DNA from: an uncultured bacterium
Lineage (GTDB): Bacteria; Bacillota_I; Bacilli_A; RFN20; CAG-826
Assembly: GCA_949299165.1 (NCBI GenBank)
Contig: CASFZJ010000008.1
Span: forward strand, 1 to 55,224
Direction: 5' to 3'
Length of the DNA: 55,224 nt
Each line of letters begins with the position of its first letter. Position 1 is the first letter of the stretch. A program made the position numbers and the translations under genes. The notes below the pieces were generated by a model. The model was not told where the DNA came from. It made no database searches and was given only the letters and a program-made list of their open reading frames with translations. Below, in pieces: positions 43,001 to 49,437 of this stretch.

Positions 43001-43148
43001 CGTTAAATTCTATAGATATATGCTAGATAACGAGGATGCTGAAGATGCTTTACTTTCTTATTTAAATAATATTATTTACAATGAAGCTAGGAAGAAAATT
43101 GATGACTACAACCGAGAACTTCTAAACGAAAAGGAATTTGATAAATGA
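40068..43148 (+). CDS. hsdR: Type I restriction endonuclease subunit HsdR
   Basis: HsdR (1026 residues) translocates and cuts unmodified DNA. The N-terminal nuclease has the D...ExK pattern in RGDLTLFINGIPIIWFELKS (residues ~145-164). The SF2 motor shows DSPGSGKTYS (Walker A, ~314), IIDECHSS (motif II, ~420), FFGFSATP (motif III) and QTLGRLNRVYPG (motif VI). AAGGAGG precedes the ATG, which overlaps the hsdS stop (ATGA). The TIR gene starts in its own stop by the same 4-nt overlap. Confidence 0.96.
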   Translation: MSLADLTQLNERNGFQKVFLHHLINDNGFVQGLNSNYDKTYAIDKKYLFGYLSNSQPKDFAKLIKVKNYEVEFIKYLREEIHKRGLLDVLRNQVKFYGAHFDMLGAIPHNDFGETTKLKYQSNIFSVTEELEYENVVDEQSQSKRGDLTLFINGIPIIWFELKSNASGQFCKDAIEQYKKTRNPNEPVFKFKEGCLVFFAMDHDEVAFTTKLAKDDTFFMPYNKGVNKRKGNPEVKDNIKTSYMWREILTKDNILEWLTEYLVLEVKEEKGYNNKKKKTERIIFPRYHQFNEVTRIIEDVRKKGVSGQNYLVMDSPGSGKTYSIAWLAHHLANLHDTNNNNIYDSVIIITDRLVVDSQLQDAMLRIPHEEGEVTVMDDDASSSDLSDAINNGDKIIVSTIQKFSYILAKVNPNKDKHYAIIIDECHSSTKGNYIANTTKALSAEEARKEDEANDNKDGQDDINDAIEEDIARTGKQGNITFFGFSATPKKKTLEKFGTKSTDEEGKTLSAPFTCYSMQQAIDEGFILDVLTNYTTYETYFKINKIIKDNPEFKKAKTQRAIYRYAMLHPTNIKQKIEIIMEHFMDHVMFLLNGDAKAMVVTDSREAAVKYKLAFDEYITEHNIENIKALVAFTGKLKIKSYGDKEFSEPKLNEMPEKETKDAFNTSEYQVLLVANKYQTGYDQPLLCAMYVDKKLDGINAVQTLGRLNRVYPGKEGNIFILDFRNTYEDMKDAFAPYYEDLTLVGETDPNKVYDLERRIDLYNLTNQYDIEEFVKIAFKEKITDRDKEKYYSYLSKAESFYHKIADEKERKTLRKTIKMFVESYSWIIQTTVFDDPELHKKWIFYKALSKRLSGDSDPSIDPSKLVEVTKIKQKKIKVIKVSKANIEPITITKIGNVSITVNPEDLFASIDELIKELNERFGKEFDTDSTSGIIIGLIRMLGEDEEVRRRAQANDPDLFRVFLKEKIDDVLFKGRNNSVKFYRYMLDNEDAEDALLSYLNNIIYNEARKKIDDYNRELLNEKEFDK

Positions 43149-43969
43149 TTTTTATTAGCCATTCATCCAAGGATATAGAATTAGTTGAACTTTTTAATCA
43201 ATTTTTAACGTCTTTAGGTATAAAAAAAGAAGATATTTTTTGCAGTTCTCTAAACGGACAAGGTGTTAATAATGGGGCGAGAATTACAGATGTAGTATTA
43301 GATTATTTAAAAAAATCAAACCTTATCATTTATTTAGTTACTAATAATTTTCTTAAAAGCCCATATTGTACTCAAGAATTAGGCATAGGCCGGTCATTTA
43401 GTAATGAGGAGAGTATTTTTATATTGAAAGCAGAAGATGTAAAAATAGAAGAGATAAAAGGCTTCGTTTCGTCCGATTATAAATATTCTTTGATTGATTC
43501 TAATGGTTTAAGCGAACTATGTGATAGGGTTGCGGACTTGGGATATGAAATGTCCAACAAACATAAAATTATTAATGATTCAATAAATCATTTTTTAAAT
43601 TCCGCAAAGAAAGTTGTATCTATTTTGATAGAAACCAGGGATTTAACAGATGATGAAGCAAATAGGAAATTAGTGGAGAACTTGGAAAAACAATATGATA
43701 ACCTTGCCAATGGGGCGAAAGTTATACTTGCGAACATATATTTTTCTAATGACGGAGTTTGTTACTATCAAATAAATAATGGCGTTGTTCAATCTCTTAC
43801 TGATAAACACTTTATTAGACGTGTTACAACCGTATCGACAGGATATTTTTCTTTTGCATATGAATTACAACCATGGGCTTTTGAGTTTATAAAAAGAAAT
43901 TCTACCGTTCAGGAAGAGTTGAAAAATATAATCAAGGATAAACCCACTCCAACTGTTCCAGAGTGGTAA
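43145..43969 (+). CDS. TIR-domain protein in the type I restriction operon
   Basis: A 274-residue protein with an N-terminal TIR domain (1-~135): MIFISHSSKDIELVELFNQF, then DIFCSSLNGQGVNNGARI, and LKSPYCTQELGIGRSF, whose Glu near 78 is in the position of the catalytic glutamate of NAD-cleaving TIRs. The C-terminal ~130 residues include a probable winged-helix-like region (LANIYFSNDGVCYYQINNG). ATGA overlap with hsdR places it as the fourth coupled gene, so it is probably made together with the restriction complex. Role as NADase effector or sensor is inference. Confidence 0.85.
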   Translation: MIFISHSSKDIELVELFNQFLTSLGIKKEDIFCSSLNGQGVNNGARITDVVLDYLKKSNLIIYLVTNNFLKSPYCTQELGIGRSFSNEESIFILKAEDVKIEEIKGFVSSDYKYSLIDSNGLSELCDRVADLGYEMSNKHKIINDSINHFLNSAKKVVSILIETRDLTDDEANRKLVENLEKQYDNLANGAKVILANIYFSNDGVCYYQINNGVVQSLTDKHFIRRVTTVSTGYFSFAYELQPWAFEFIKRNSTVQEELKNIIKDKPTPTVPEW

Positions 43970-44136
43970 TGAATACCCTAATTATTGCTCATTTTGTAAT
44001 GAAATTAAAATTTTTGATACCAACGAAAACAATAATTCTTACGAAAACTTACTCAAATTAATCAAATATTTCATGAAGAAATGTGCCGGTATTATAGGCC
44101 AATTAAATTCAGAAGCTAATATTTAATTTATCTTTA
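43970..44136 (+). pseudogene. Possible coding remnant downstream of the TIR gene
   Basis: In the +1 frame relative to the TIR gene, 43971 onward reads EYPNYCSFCNEIKIFDTNEN and continues to LNSEANI before TAA at ~44127. It has a CxxC pair but no start codon of its own. It could be a frameshifted C-terminal part of the TIR gene or of a deleted neighbour. Confidence 0.3.
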
Positions 44137-44142
44137 TTTATC

Positions 44143-44169
44143 AAAATACTTGAGTTTTGCAGGTTTATT
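44143..44169 (+). repeat. Short copy of the interspersed repeat
   Basis: ACTTGAGTTTTGCAGGTTTA at the 3' side of the restriction operon, oriented with it. It shares the TTGAGTTTTGCA core with the 6761 copy. Confidence 0.5.
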
Positions 44170-44171
44170 TA

Positions 44172-44708
44172 TCAATCCACACTCTTCCTCCCAAACCCAA
44201 CAACAGTACTTGCTATAGTTTCAGGAGATTCTTTACATCCATTATCTAACCAATATAATACTAGACCTATAACACCACGAATAAAGAAGATATTAGCGAG
44301 TATTATTTTATGTTCATCCTGATAGCCATGTTTCATGGCTTCAGGGATGAAGTGTTTATTTAATATTTCATTAAAAGATACATCTCCTTCTAATATATCT
44401 GTATTTTTTAAATAGGCTTTAAATAGGTTAGGATATTTCTTAACGAAGTTAATATATTTTGTAACTACATCTAAAGAAAGATAATCAAAGTTATCGTTAT
44501 GAGGTATATCTTTAAATTCTTCATCTAAACCTTTTAGTGCTTGATCTTTTGCATCAAGAAGAAGTTCAAAGGTGTTGTCGTAATAAGCATAGAATGTTGT
44601 TCGATGAACTTTAGCGACAACACATAGCTCCGATACTGAAATATCATTAAACTCTTTAATAGATAATAGTTCAAAAAAAGCATTTAGTAATTTTTCTTTA
44701 GCATTCAT
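44172..44708 (-). CDS. TetR-family transcriptional regulator
   Basis: A 178-residue TetR-type repressor. The N-terminal helix-turn-helix reads FNDISVSELCVVAKVHRTTF followed by YAYYDNTFELL; the C-terminal domain (ligand pocket) is family-variable and resembles those with a TetR_C_8-like end. It is divergent from the 112-residue membrane protein gene and faces two TCCTACACTT sites in the shared intergenic region, so autoregulation and control of that gene are likely. Confidence 0.9.
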   Translation of the reverse strand: MNAKEKLLNAFFELLSIKEFNDISVSELCVVAKVHRTTFYAYYDNTFELLLDAKDQALKGLDEEFKDIPHNDNFDYLSLDVVTKYINFVKKYPNLFKAYLKNTDILEGDVSFNEILNKHFIPEAMKHGYQDEHKIILANIFFIRGVIGLVLYWLDNGCKESPETIASTVVGFGRKSVD

Positions 44709-44715
44709 TTTTAAA

Positions 44716-44725
44716 TCCTACACTT
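44716..44725. promoter_or_regulatory. Half-operator near the tetR start
   Basis: TCCTACACTT, identical to the first ten bases of the palindrome at 44803-44818, lies eight bases upstream of the regulator's start codon. Confidence 0.55.
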
Positions 44726-44769
44726 TTTTAAATTCTTGTCGTGTTAATTAAACTTAGTTAAGTCGACAA

Positions 44770-44775
44770 TATAAT
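44770..44775 (+). promoter_or_regulatory. -10 element upstream of the membrane-protein gene
   Basis: A perfect TATAAT; no good -35 at 16-18 bases. TTGTCG (44736-44741) and CGACAA (44764-44769) are an inverted repeat abutting it. Confidence 0.45.
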
Positions 44776-44802
44776 CACAAGATTTAGGAAGAAGAATTTA
44801 TT

Positions 44803-44818
44803 TCCTACACTTGTAGGA
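44803..44818. promoter_or_regulatory. Palindromic operator, probably for the TetR regulator
   Basis: TCCTACA CT TGTAGGA is a perfect 7-bp inverted repeat downstream of the TATAAT and upstream of the ribosome-binding site, where a bound repressor would block elongation or initiation. Confidence 0.7.
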
Positions 44819-44845
44819 TAACAAATTAAGGAAGGAGAAAAAAGA

Positions 44846-45184
44846 ATGAAAAATTACGATGAAGAAAGATTAAGAGAAGAGTACAGCACAAAACCTAAAA
44901 CAGGACTAGACGAAGCTAAAAAGCTTGACCAAAAATGTAAATTACCTGCTTATATCTTTGCCTACACCTTTGGTATTTTAGGTGCACTCGTATTAGGAAC
45001 AGGAATGTGCCTAGCAATGGAAGTTATTGCCGGTGGTCCAATAATGGTAGCACTTGGCGTTATAATAGGAATCATTGGAATCATCATGGTTTCTATTAAC
45101 TACCCAATCTATAACAAGATTTTAAAAGCTAGAAAAGAAAAATACGCAAGTAGCATTATTCTTGCTCTTAATAAGAAAGATTAA
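44846..45184 (+). CDS. Small two-helix membrane protein
   Basis: A 112-residue protein with a charged N-terminus and two long hydrophobic segments (YIFAYTFGILGALVLGTGM and VALGVIIGIIGIIMVSINYP), then a basic tail. AAGGAAGGAG precedes the ATG. Such proteins often sit next to TetR regulators in Bacillota, without known function. It is the likely target of the divergent repressor. Confidence 0.8.
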   Translation: MKNYDEERLREEYSTKPKTGLDEAKKLDQKCKLPAYIFAYTFGILGALVLGTGMCLAMEVIAGGPIMVALGVIIGIIGIIMVSINYPIYNKILKARKEKYASSIILALNKKD

Positions 45185-45188
45185 TTAA

Positions 45189-45818
45189 ATGCCTTTGATA
45201 GATTTTGTTAAAGACAAAAATAAAAGACATAAGACAATAGTTGTTATAGGTACGATATATGGATATCTATGGTCACTTATTAAAATGATTATAGGTATCC
45301 TTACTGGTGCCTATTTTTATCTTTTAAGTGGTTTATCTACCTTTTTTACAGGTTTAAATAGGCATATCTATTTAAGATCAACTAAAAAGGAAAAAGAGAA
45401 AATAGGCCCGCTTCTTATGGGAATATTTTTTGTATTAATTGGGCTATTTTATCTTTTTTATGAAATGAGATTATTTTTCATTGAAGAAGAGATAAAAGAA
45501 TATTCAGTAATTGTTGCAATAGCAATTGCTGCATTTTCTTTTCTTTAACTTGGTCTATCTATATATAACTTCGTTATTAATAGAAAAAGTAAAAACATGA
45601 CTGTTATATCTTTTAGAACAATGAATCTTGCTTTATCTATATTTGCTATTGTTAATACTCAAAGTGCTTTACTTATGGCGCAAGGTGTACCTAATCAAAT
45701 GGGAGATGCAATATTTGGAGTTATTGCTGGAAGTGTTGCGGTTATATTAGGAATTGTATTATTTGCGAAAGGTGTTAAGTATAGAAGGACGTATATTGAA
45801 AACGAAGAAAATAAGTAG
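45189..45818 (+). pseudogene. Multi-helix membrane protein interrupted by an in-frame TAA
   Basis: Two ORFs (45189-45548 and 45597-45818) are in the same reading frame, separated only by TAA at 45546-45548; translation past it reads LGLSIYNFVINRKSKNM straight into the second ORF. Together they form a ~209-codon protein with about six membrane segments. A single base change (for example TTA to TAA) explains the split. The second part could be re-initiated at ATG 45597 but has no SD. The function is unknown; it is probably co-transcribed with the gene before it. Confidence 0.7.
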
Positions 45819-45829
45819 GTTTTGCAAGG
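45814..45829 (+). repeat. Core-only copy of the interspersed repeat
   Basis: AGTAGGTTTTGCAAGG directly at the stop codon of the preceding gene; shares GGTTTTGCAAGG-type core and orientation with other copies. Confidence 0.4.
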
Positions 45830-45958
45830 AATTTATATGAAGAAAAGCGATTTAATTTTTTTAATTTAATATGATGAACGGCAATAGTAGAGCATAATTT
45901 TGCCAACTTGCATCCTATTTGAAAGGTAGCTAGTTCGTGTTTTTATTTTGAAAAAACC

Positions 45959-45986
45959 TTTAAAAACGGCGGGGGGGGGATAAAAT
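45959..45986 (+). promoter_or_regulatory. Lipoprotein promoter with a G9 tract in the spacer
   Basis: TTTAAA (45959-45964) and TAAAAT (45981-45986) are 16 bases apart, and the spacer contains nine consecutive G (45971-45979). Loss or gain of one G by slippage would change spacer length to 15 or 17. The -35 and -10 are inferred. Predicted start ~45993, followed by AAAGAAAGG before ATG 46017. Confidence 0.6.
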
Positions 45987-46016
45987 AAAGATAGCTTTAA
46001 AGAAAGGTTTTTCAAT

Positions 46017-48029
46017 ATGAAAAAAAGTAAAATTTTATTAGCTCTTTCATTAGTAAGTTTACTTACTGGATGTGGCGCACCTCAGCAAGGTGAAAATAAC
46101 AATAATAACCAACAACAAGTAATTAATGGAAAAGATGGAGTTGGCATTAAATCAATCACATTAACCGGAACTGAAGGAAATGTAGATATTTATACGATTA
46201 CTTATACTGATAATACAACTTCAATTTTTAAAGTGACTAACGGAAAAGATGGTGCACAAGGAATACAAGGCGAGTCAGGGAAAGATGGTGTAACACCTAC
46301 TATTGAAATTGGTGAAAATGGTAATTGGATTATTAATGGAGAAGATTCAGGAATTAATGCTAGTGGTACTAAAGGCGATAAAGGAGATAAAGGCGACACT
46401 GGCGAACAAGGTCCACAAGGTGAGAAAGGTGAGACTGGTGAAAAAGGAGAAACTGGTGATCAAGGCCCAAAAGGTGATAAGGGTGATACCGGAGAAAAAG
46501 GAGAACAAGGTCTTCAAGGAGAAAAAGGTGATAAAGGTGAGACTGGCACTGGCATAGAAAAAATTGAACATACTGATTCCAGCGATAATATTGATACTTA
46601 TACGATTTATTTCACGGATGGGACAACAACTACATTTACGATAACTAACGGAACTGATGGTTCTCAAGGCGTGTCTGGAGAAGACGGAAAATCTGCTTTT
46701 GAAATTTATAAAGAATATTATCCAGAGTATCAAGGCACTGAAGAAGATTGGATAAATGATGTTATAAATGGTGAGTTCAACAAATTTAAAGTAACCTTCG
46801 ATGCAAATGGTGGCAAATTACAAAAAGAAACTCAAATTGAAGTTAAAAAAGGTCTTGCTATCGGTGAAGCTCTTCCTGTTCCAACAAAAGAAGGAAAAAA
46901 ATTTTTAGGTTGGTTTACGGGTTGGAGTGCAAACGACATTCAAATTACAGTAAATACACCCATATATGCAGATTTAAACTTAGTTGCTAAGCGGGATACT
47001 TACGATGTTGACTTCATGAACTTTGATGGAAGTGTATTTGAAAGTTTTGATGTTAAACATGGTGAATTAGCATCTAAACCTTCTAAAGAGCCTACTAAAC
47101 CAACTGATGAAAATCACTCTTATTATTTCGAACATTGGGATTTTGATTTTTCCCAAAAAATTTATTCAGATATTCACATTAATCCAATACGGGATGAGAA
47201 AGAACCTGTTTATACTATTGAATTTGGCTCTTATCCTCAATCTGTAGTAAGTGATGAGACTTTAAAAGCGGAACTTGCTTCACTTGAAAACGGGACTGTT
47301 AGTGGAACTATTTTAGAATATGATTCTGATGGAGATAAGATTGCCGAAAGATATTTATGCCAAAAAACTGTAATACAAGTGAGAGCGGATGATGGGACAA
47401 AGATAGAGGCTGGAATAAATTATTTTAAATATGAACCAATTGAATGGAGAATTTTATCGCAAGATTCATCATCATATTTTGTAGTTTCACAAAAAGTTCT
47501 GGATCAACTACCTTGGGATAGTAAAGGGTATCTTTATGAAGATCCGGAAACTTATCAAAAAATATGGATATACAATAATTACGAAAAATCTGAGGTTAGA
47601 ATGCGGTTAAACGAAACATTTTTGAATACTGCTTTTACTGATGAGGAGCAACAGAAAATATTTACTACTTTGGTAGATAATACTATTGATTCAACATTAG
47701 ATGAAACAAATGAATATATATGTAGTGATACTGAAGATAAAATTTATCTATTAAGTAAAAAGGAAGCAACTATTTTCTTGGCTACAACAAATACTTTAGA
47801 TGACAACGAAAATAGAGTAGCAAAAGCAACCGACTATGTAAAATCTATGGATGTTACTGGTTTATCGACTGAAATCGATTCGTATGGTAATTGCGGTTGG
47901 CGGCTTAGGTCACCTTTTTACAAATATCAGAGTGAAGTGTATTTAACATACTATGATGGACATATTGGGGCAACTAGTGGTACTGGGAATCGTTATGGTA
48001 TCCGTCCTACAATGCATATAAGTTTATAA
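46017..48029 (+). CDS. Collagen-like surface lipoprotein with DUF6273-like C-terminus
   Basis: A 670-residue lipoprotein: signal peptide with lipobox LLTGC (Cys19), an Asn/Gln-rich linker, GKDG-containing beta repeats, a Gly-X-Y collagen-like run (~116-180, about 20 triplets such as GDKGDTGEQGPQGEK), two Listeria-Bacteroides-type repeats (VTFDANGG...FLGWF near 260-310; YDVDFMNFDG...FEHWDF near 325-375) and a C-terminal domain from ~395 (EFGSYPQS, WRILSQDSSSYFVVS, CGWRLRSP, GIRPTMHISL) typical of a formylglycine/C-type-lectin-like fold. Probably exposed and adhesive. Promoter spacer contains G9. Confidence 0.85.
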   Translation: MKKSKILLALSLVSLLTGCGAPQQGENNNNNQQQVINGKDGVGIKSITLTGTEGNVDIYTITYTDNTTSIFKVTNGKDGAQGIQGESGKDGVTPTIEIGENGNWIINGEDSGINASGTKGDKGDKGDTGEQGPQGEKGETGEKGETGDQGPKGDKGDTGEKGEQGLQGEKGDKGETGTGIEKIEHTDSSDNIDTYTIYFTDGTTTTFTITNGTDGSQGVSGEDGKSAFEIYKEYYPEYQGTEEDWINDVINGEFNKFKVTFDANGGKLQKETQIEVKKGLAIGEALPVPTKEGKKFLGWFTGWSANDIQITVNTPIYADLNLVAKRDTYDVDFMNFDGSVFESFDVKHGELASKPSKEPTKPTDENHSYYFEHWDFDFSQKIYSDIHINPIRDEKEPVYTIEFGSYPQSVVSDETLKAELASLENGTVSGTILEYDSDGDKIAERYLCQKTVIQVRADDGTKIEAGINYFKYEPIEWRILSQDSSSYFVVSQKVLDQLPWDSKGYLYEDPETYQKIWIYNNYEKSEVRMRLNETFLNTAFTDEEQQKIFTTLVDNTIDSTLDETNEYICSDTEDKIYLLSKKEATIFLATTNTLDDNENRVAKATDYVKSMDVTGLSTEIDSYGNCGWRLRSPFYKYQSEVYLTYYDGHIGATSGTGNRYGIRPTMHISL

Positions 48030-48485
48030 GTATAATCGTAGAATCATATTTTTAAACTTAAGCTGTCAACATTAGGATGCTTAATCGATTGGCATAATTA
48101 AAACTGGTGATAAATAATAAGTTGAGTTCTAATGATTATTTCGAATAATTTGACTAAATACTACTTGACTATTTTAACTTGCTTCAGTTTTCGCTAGTTT
48201 CTTTTGACTAAAAATAAATATAATCTAATTATTTTTTCGTAACTTTGCTTATTTAATCTTCGTTTATATGAATAAAAGAAGTTTATGCGCTCCATTTTAA
48301 TTAATAATATAAGACATATGAAATTAATAGTGTTTTACTAATGAAAGTAAGTTGAAGGCGTCCGACTAAAAGTAATATTCGCAAAATTAAGAAATTTTAT
48401 TTAATCGGGTGAGTGGAAAAATAATATCGTATTTACTAAAAATATTTGTGAAAATTACAAAAATGTTAGAAAAAAGACGATGCTT
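48030..48485. other. 456-bp intergenic stretch, no gene
   Basis: No ORF with coding features and no clear terminator. The stretch lies between convergent genes and is AT-rich with no repeats I can define. Confidence 0.5.
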
Positions 48486-48758
48486 TTACTTACTTTTTAG
48501 ATCATCATGCATTACTTTACTTGCTTCAAGAAAGCCATTTAAAACACTTTTATAATGTTTCTTATATTCTTCGTTTTTAATCTTACTAAGGTTCTTTTCT
48601 AGTATTGAATTTTCTCTATTTTGATCATGAGTAGGGAAATTATGTTCTTCTTTATAGCGACTAATAAGTTTAACCATATTCATTCTTTTTTCGTATAATT
48701 CGATGATTTTTTCGCCAATCTCATCAAGAGATTTGCAATACATATCAAGTTTTTCCAT
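48486..48758 (-). CDS. Chorismate mutase (AroQ type), duplicate copy
   Basis: A 90-residue AroQ-class chorismate mutase domain: SLDEIGEKIIELYEKRMNMV, KLISRYKEEHNFPTHDQNRE and a helical end. The conserved Arg (EKRM), Lys (YKEEH) and Asp-x-x-Arg-Glu positions are present. It is ~90% identical to the copy at 49145-49423. GGAGATCAG precedes the ATG. Upstream it is fused to a truncated copy of the transporter end, so it is a segmental duplicate; expression is uncertain. Confidence 0.8.
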   Translation of the reverse strand: MEKLDMYCKSLDEIGEKIIELYEKRMNMVKLISRYKEEHNFPTHDQNRENSILEKNLSKIKNEEYKKHYKSVLNGFLEASKVMHDDLKSK

Positions 48759-48773
48759 ATTAATCTGATCTCC

Positions 48774-48895
48774 TAAAATACTAATAAACCTATTGGATAA
48801 GATTCAAGAAGTGAAACTATTAAAGATAATATCATTAATATTGAGCCATAAATAAAGACATCTTTTGTTAAACAAGTTTCACTTGATGCAATAGT
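48774..48895 (-). pseudogene. Truncated duplicate of the SLC13-type transporter 3' end
   Basis: About 120 bp that match 49438-49559 (last ~40 codons of the transporter, including the TSKDV/CSTKDVFIYGSILM region) with a few substitutions. It lies directly upstream of the duplicated chorismate mutase, in the same arrangement as the intact pair. Confidence 0.85.
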
Positions 48896-48916
48896 AATTA
48901 AAATCAAAATAAATAA

Positions 48917-49049
48917 TCAAAAATGTGATTTTTTATCCAAATTTTATACACAAAATTGTGATTTTATATATTTAATTAAGGTACAAAAATGTGATTTCTT
49001 GTCCCAATTTTATATACAAAAATGTGATTAATTTATAAAAAATACACGG
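48917..49049 (+). repeat. Direct-repeat array, 33-bp period, four units
   Basis: CAAAAATGTGATTT-type units start at about 48917, 48950, 48983 and 49016. The first half of each unit is conserved, the second half is AT-rich and variable. A period of 33 bp (about three helical turns) places the units on one DNA face. The array ends just before an SD and ATG at 49048-49063. It is not a CRISPR array (no spacer/repeat structure). Confidence 0.75.
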
Positions 49050-49060
49050 AGGTATATTTA

Positions 49061-49096
49061 ATGTTAATCATTAGAATATTTTTTCAAAAAATATAG
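49061..49096 (+). pseudogene. Orphan start of a lost gene after the repeat array
   Basis: GGAGG (49048-49052) and ATG 49061 open an 11-codon ORF, MLIIRIFFQKI, followed by TAG. N-termini of this kind (M-I-I-R-x-x-Y-L-x-x-L) are common in AAA ATPases with DUF4143. With the repeat array upstream, it looks like the promoter and first codons of a deleted ATPase gene. Confidence 0.4.
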
Positions 49097-49120
49097 GGAA
49101 TTTTAAATTTTTTGTTGGAT

Positions 49121-49157
49121 TTTTTGCCAAAAACCTTGCAAATCTCAAATATTTTTC
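49121..49157 (-). repeat. Copy of the ~30-bp interspersed repeat
   Basis: On the minus strand ATTTGAGATTTGCAAGGTTT continues to TTGGCAAAAAATCC. It overlaps the last codons of the chorismate mutase at 49145-49423 and matches 28 of 30 positions with the dxr copy. Confidence 0.7.
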
Positions 49158-49423
49158 ACTTTTTTATCATCTTGCATTGCTTTACTTGCTTCAAGAAAGC
49201 CATTTAATACACTTTTATAATATTTTTTATATTTTTCGTTTTTAATCTTACTAAGATTTTTTTCTAGCATTGAATTTTCTCTATTTTGATCATGAGTAGG
49301 GAAATTATGTTCTTCTTTATAGCGGCTAATAAGTTTAACTATATTCATTCTTTTTTCATATAGTTCAATGATTTTTTCATCAATCTCATCAAGAGATTTG
49401 CGATACATATCAAGTTTTTCCAT
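49145..49423 (-). CDS. Chorismate mutase (AroQ type)
   Basis: A 92-residue monofunctional AroQ-type chorismate mutase, converting chorismate to prephenate. SLDEIDEKIIELYEKRMNIV, KLISRYKEEHNFPTHDQNRE and the C-terminal helix with FLEASKAMQ correspond to the three helices; active-site Arg, Lys, Asp and Glu/Gln positions appear filled. It lies 14 bases after the transporter in an operon with a U32 peptidase. No other aromatic pathway gene is in the window. Confidence 0.85.
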   Translation of the reverse strand: MEKLDMYRKSLDEIDEKIIELYEKRMNIVKLISRYKEEHNFPTHDQNRENSMLEKNLSKIKNEKYKKYYKSVLNGFLEASKAMQDDKKVKNI

Positions 49424-49437
49424 ATTAATCTGATCTC

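Noticed and set aside
46202-46733. ORFs overlapping the collagen-like repeats on both strands
   Set aside because: Produced by the repetitive Gly-X-Y codons; the lipoprotein frame has a signal peptide, lipobox and full-length continuity.
47200-48029. Diversity-generating retroelement target (C-type-lectin-like domain)
   Set aside because: No reverse transcriptase, template repeat or accessory gene in the window.
48917-49049. CRISPR array
   Set aside because: Period is 33 bp with a degenerate ~15-bp core and no uniform spacers; no cas genes are present.
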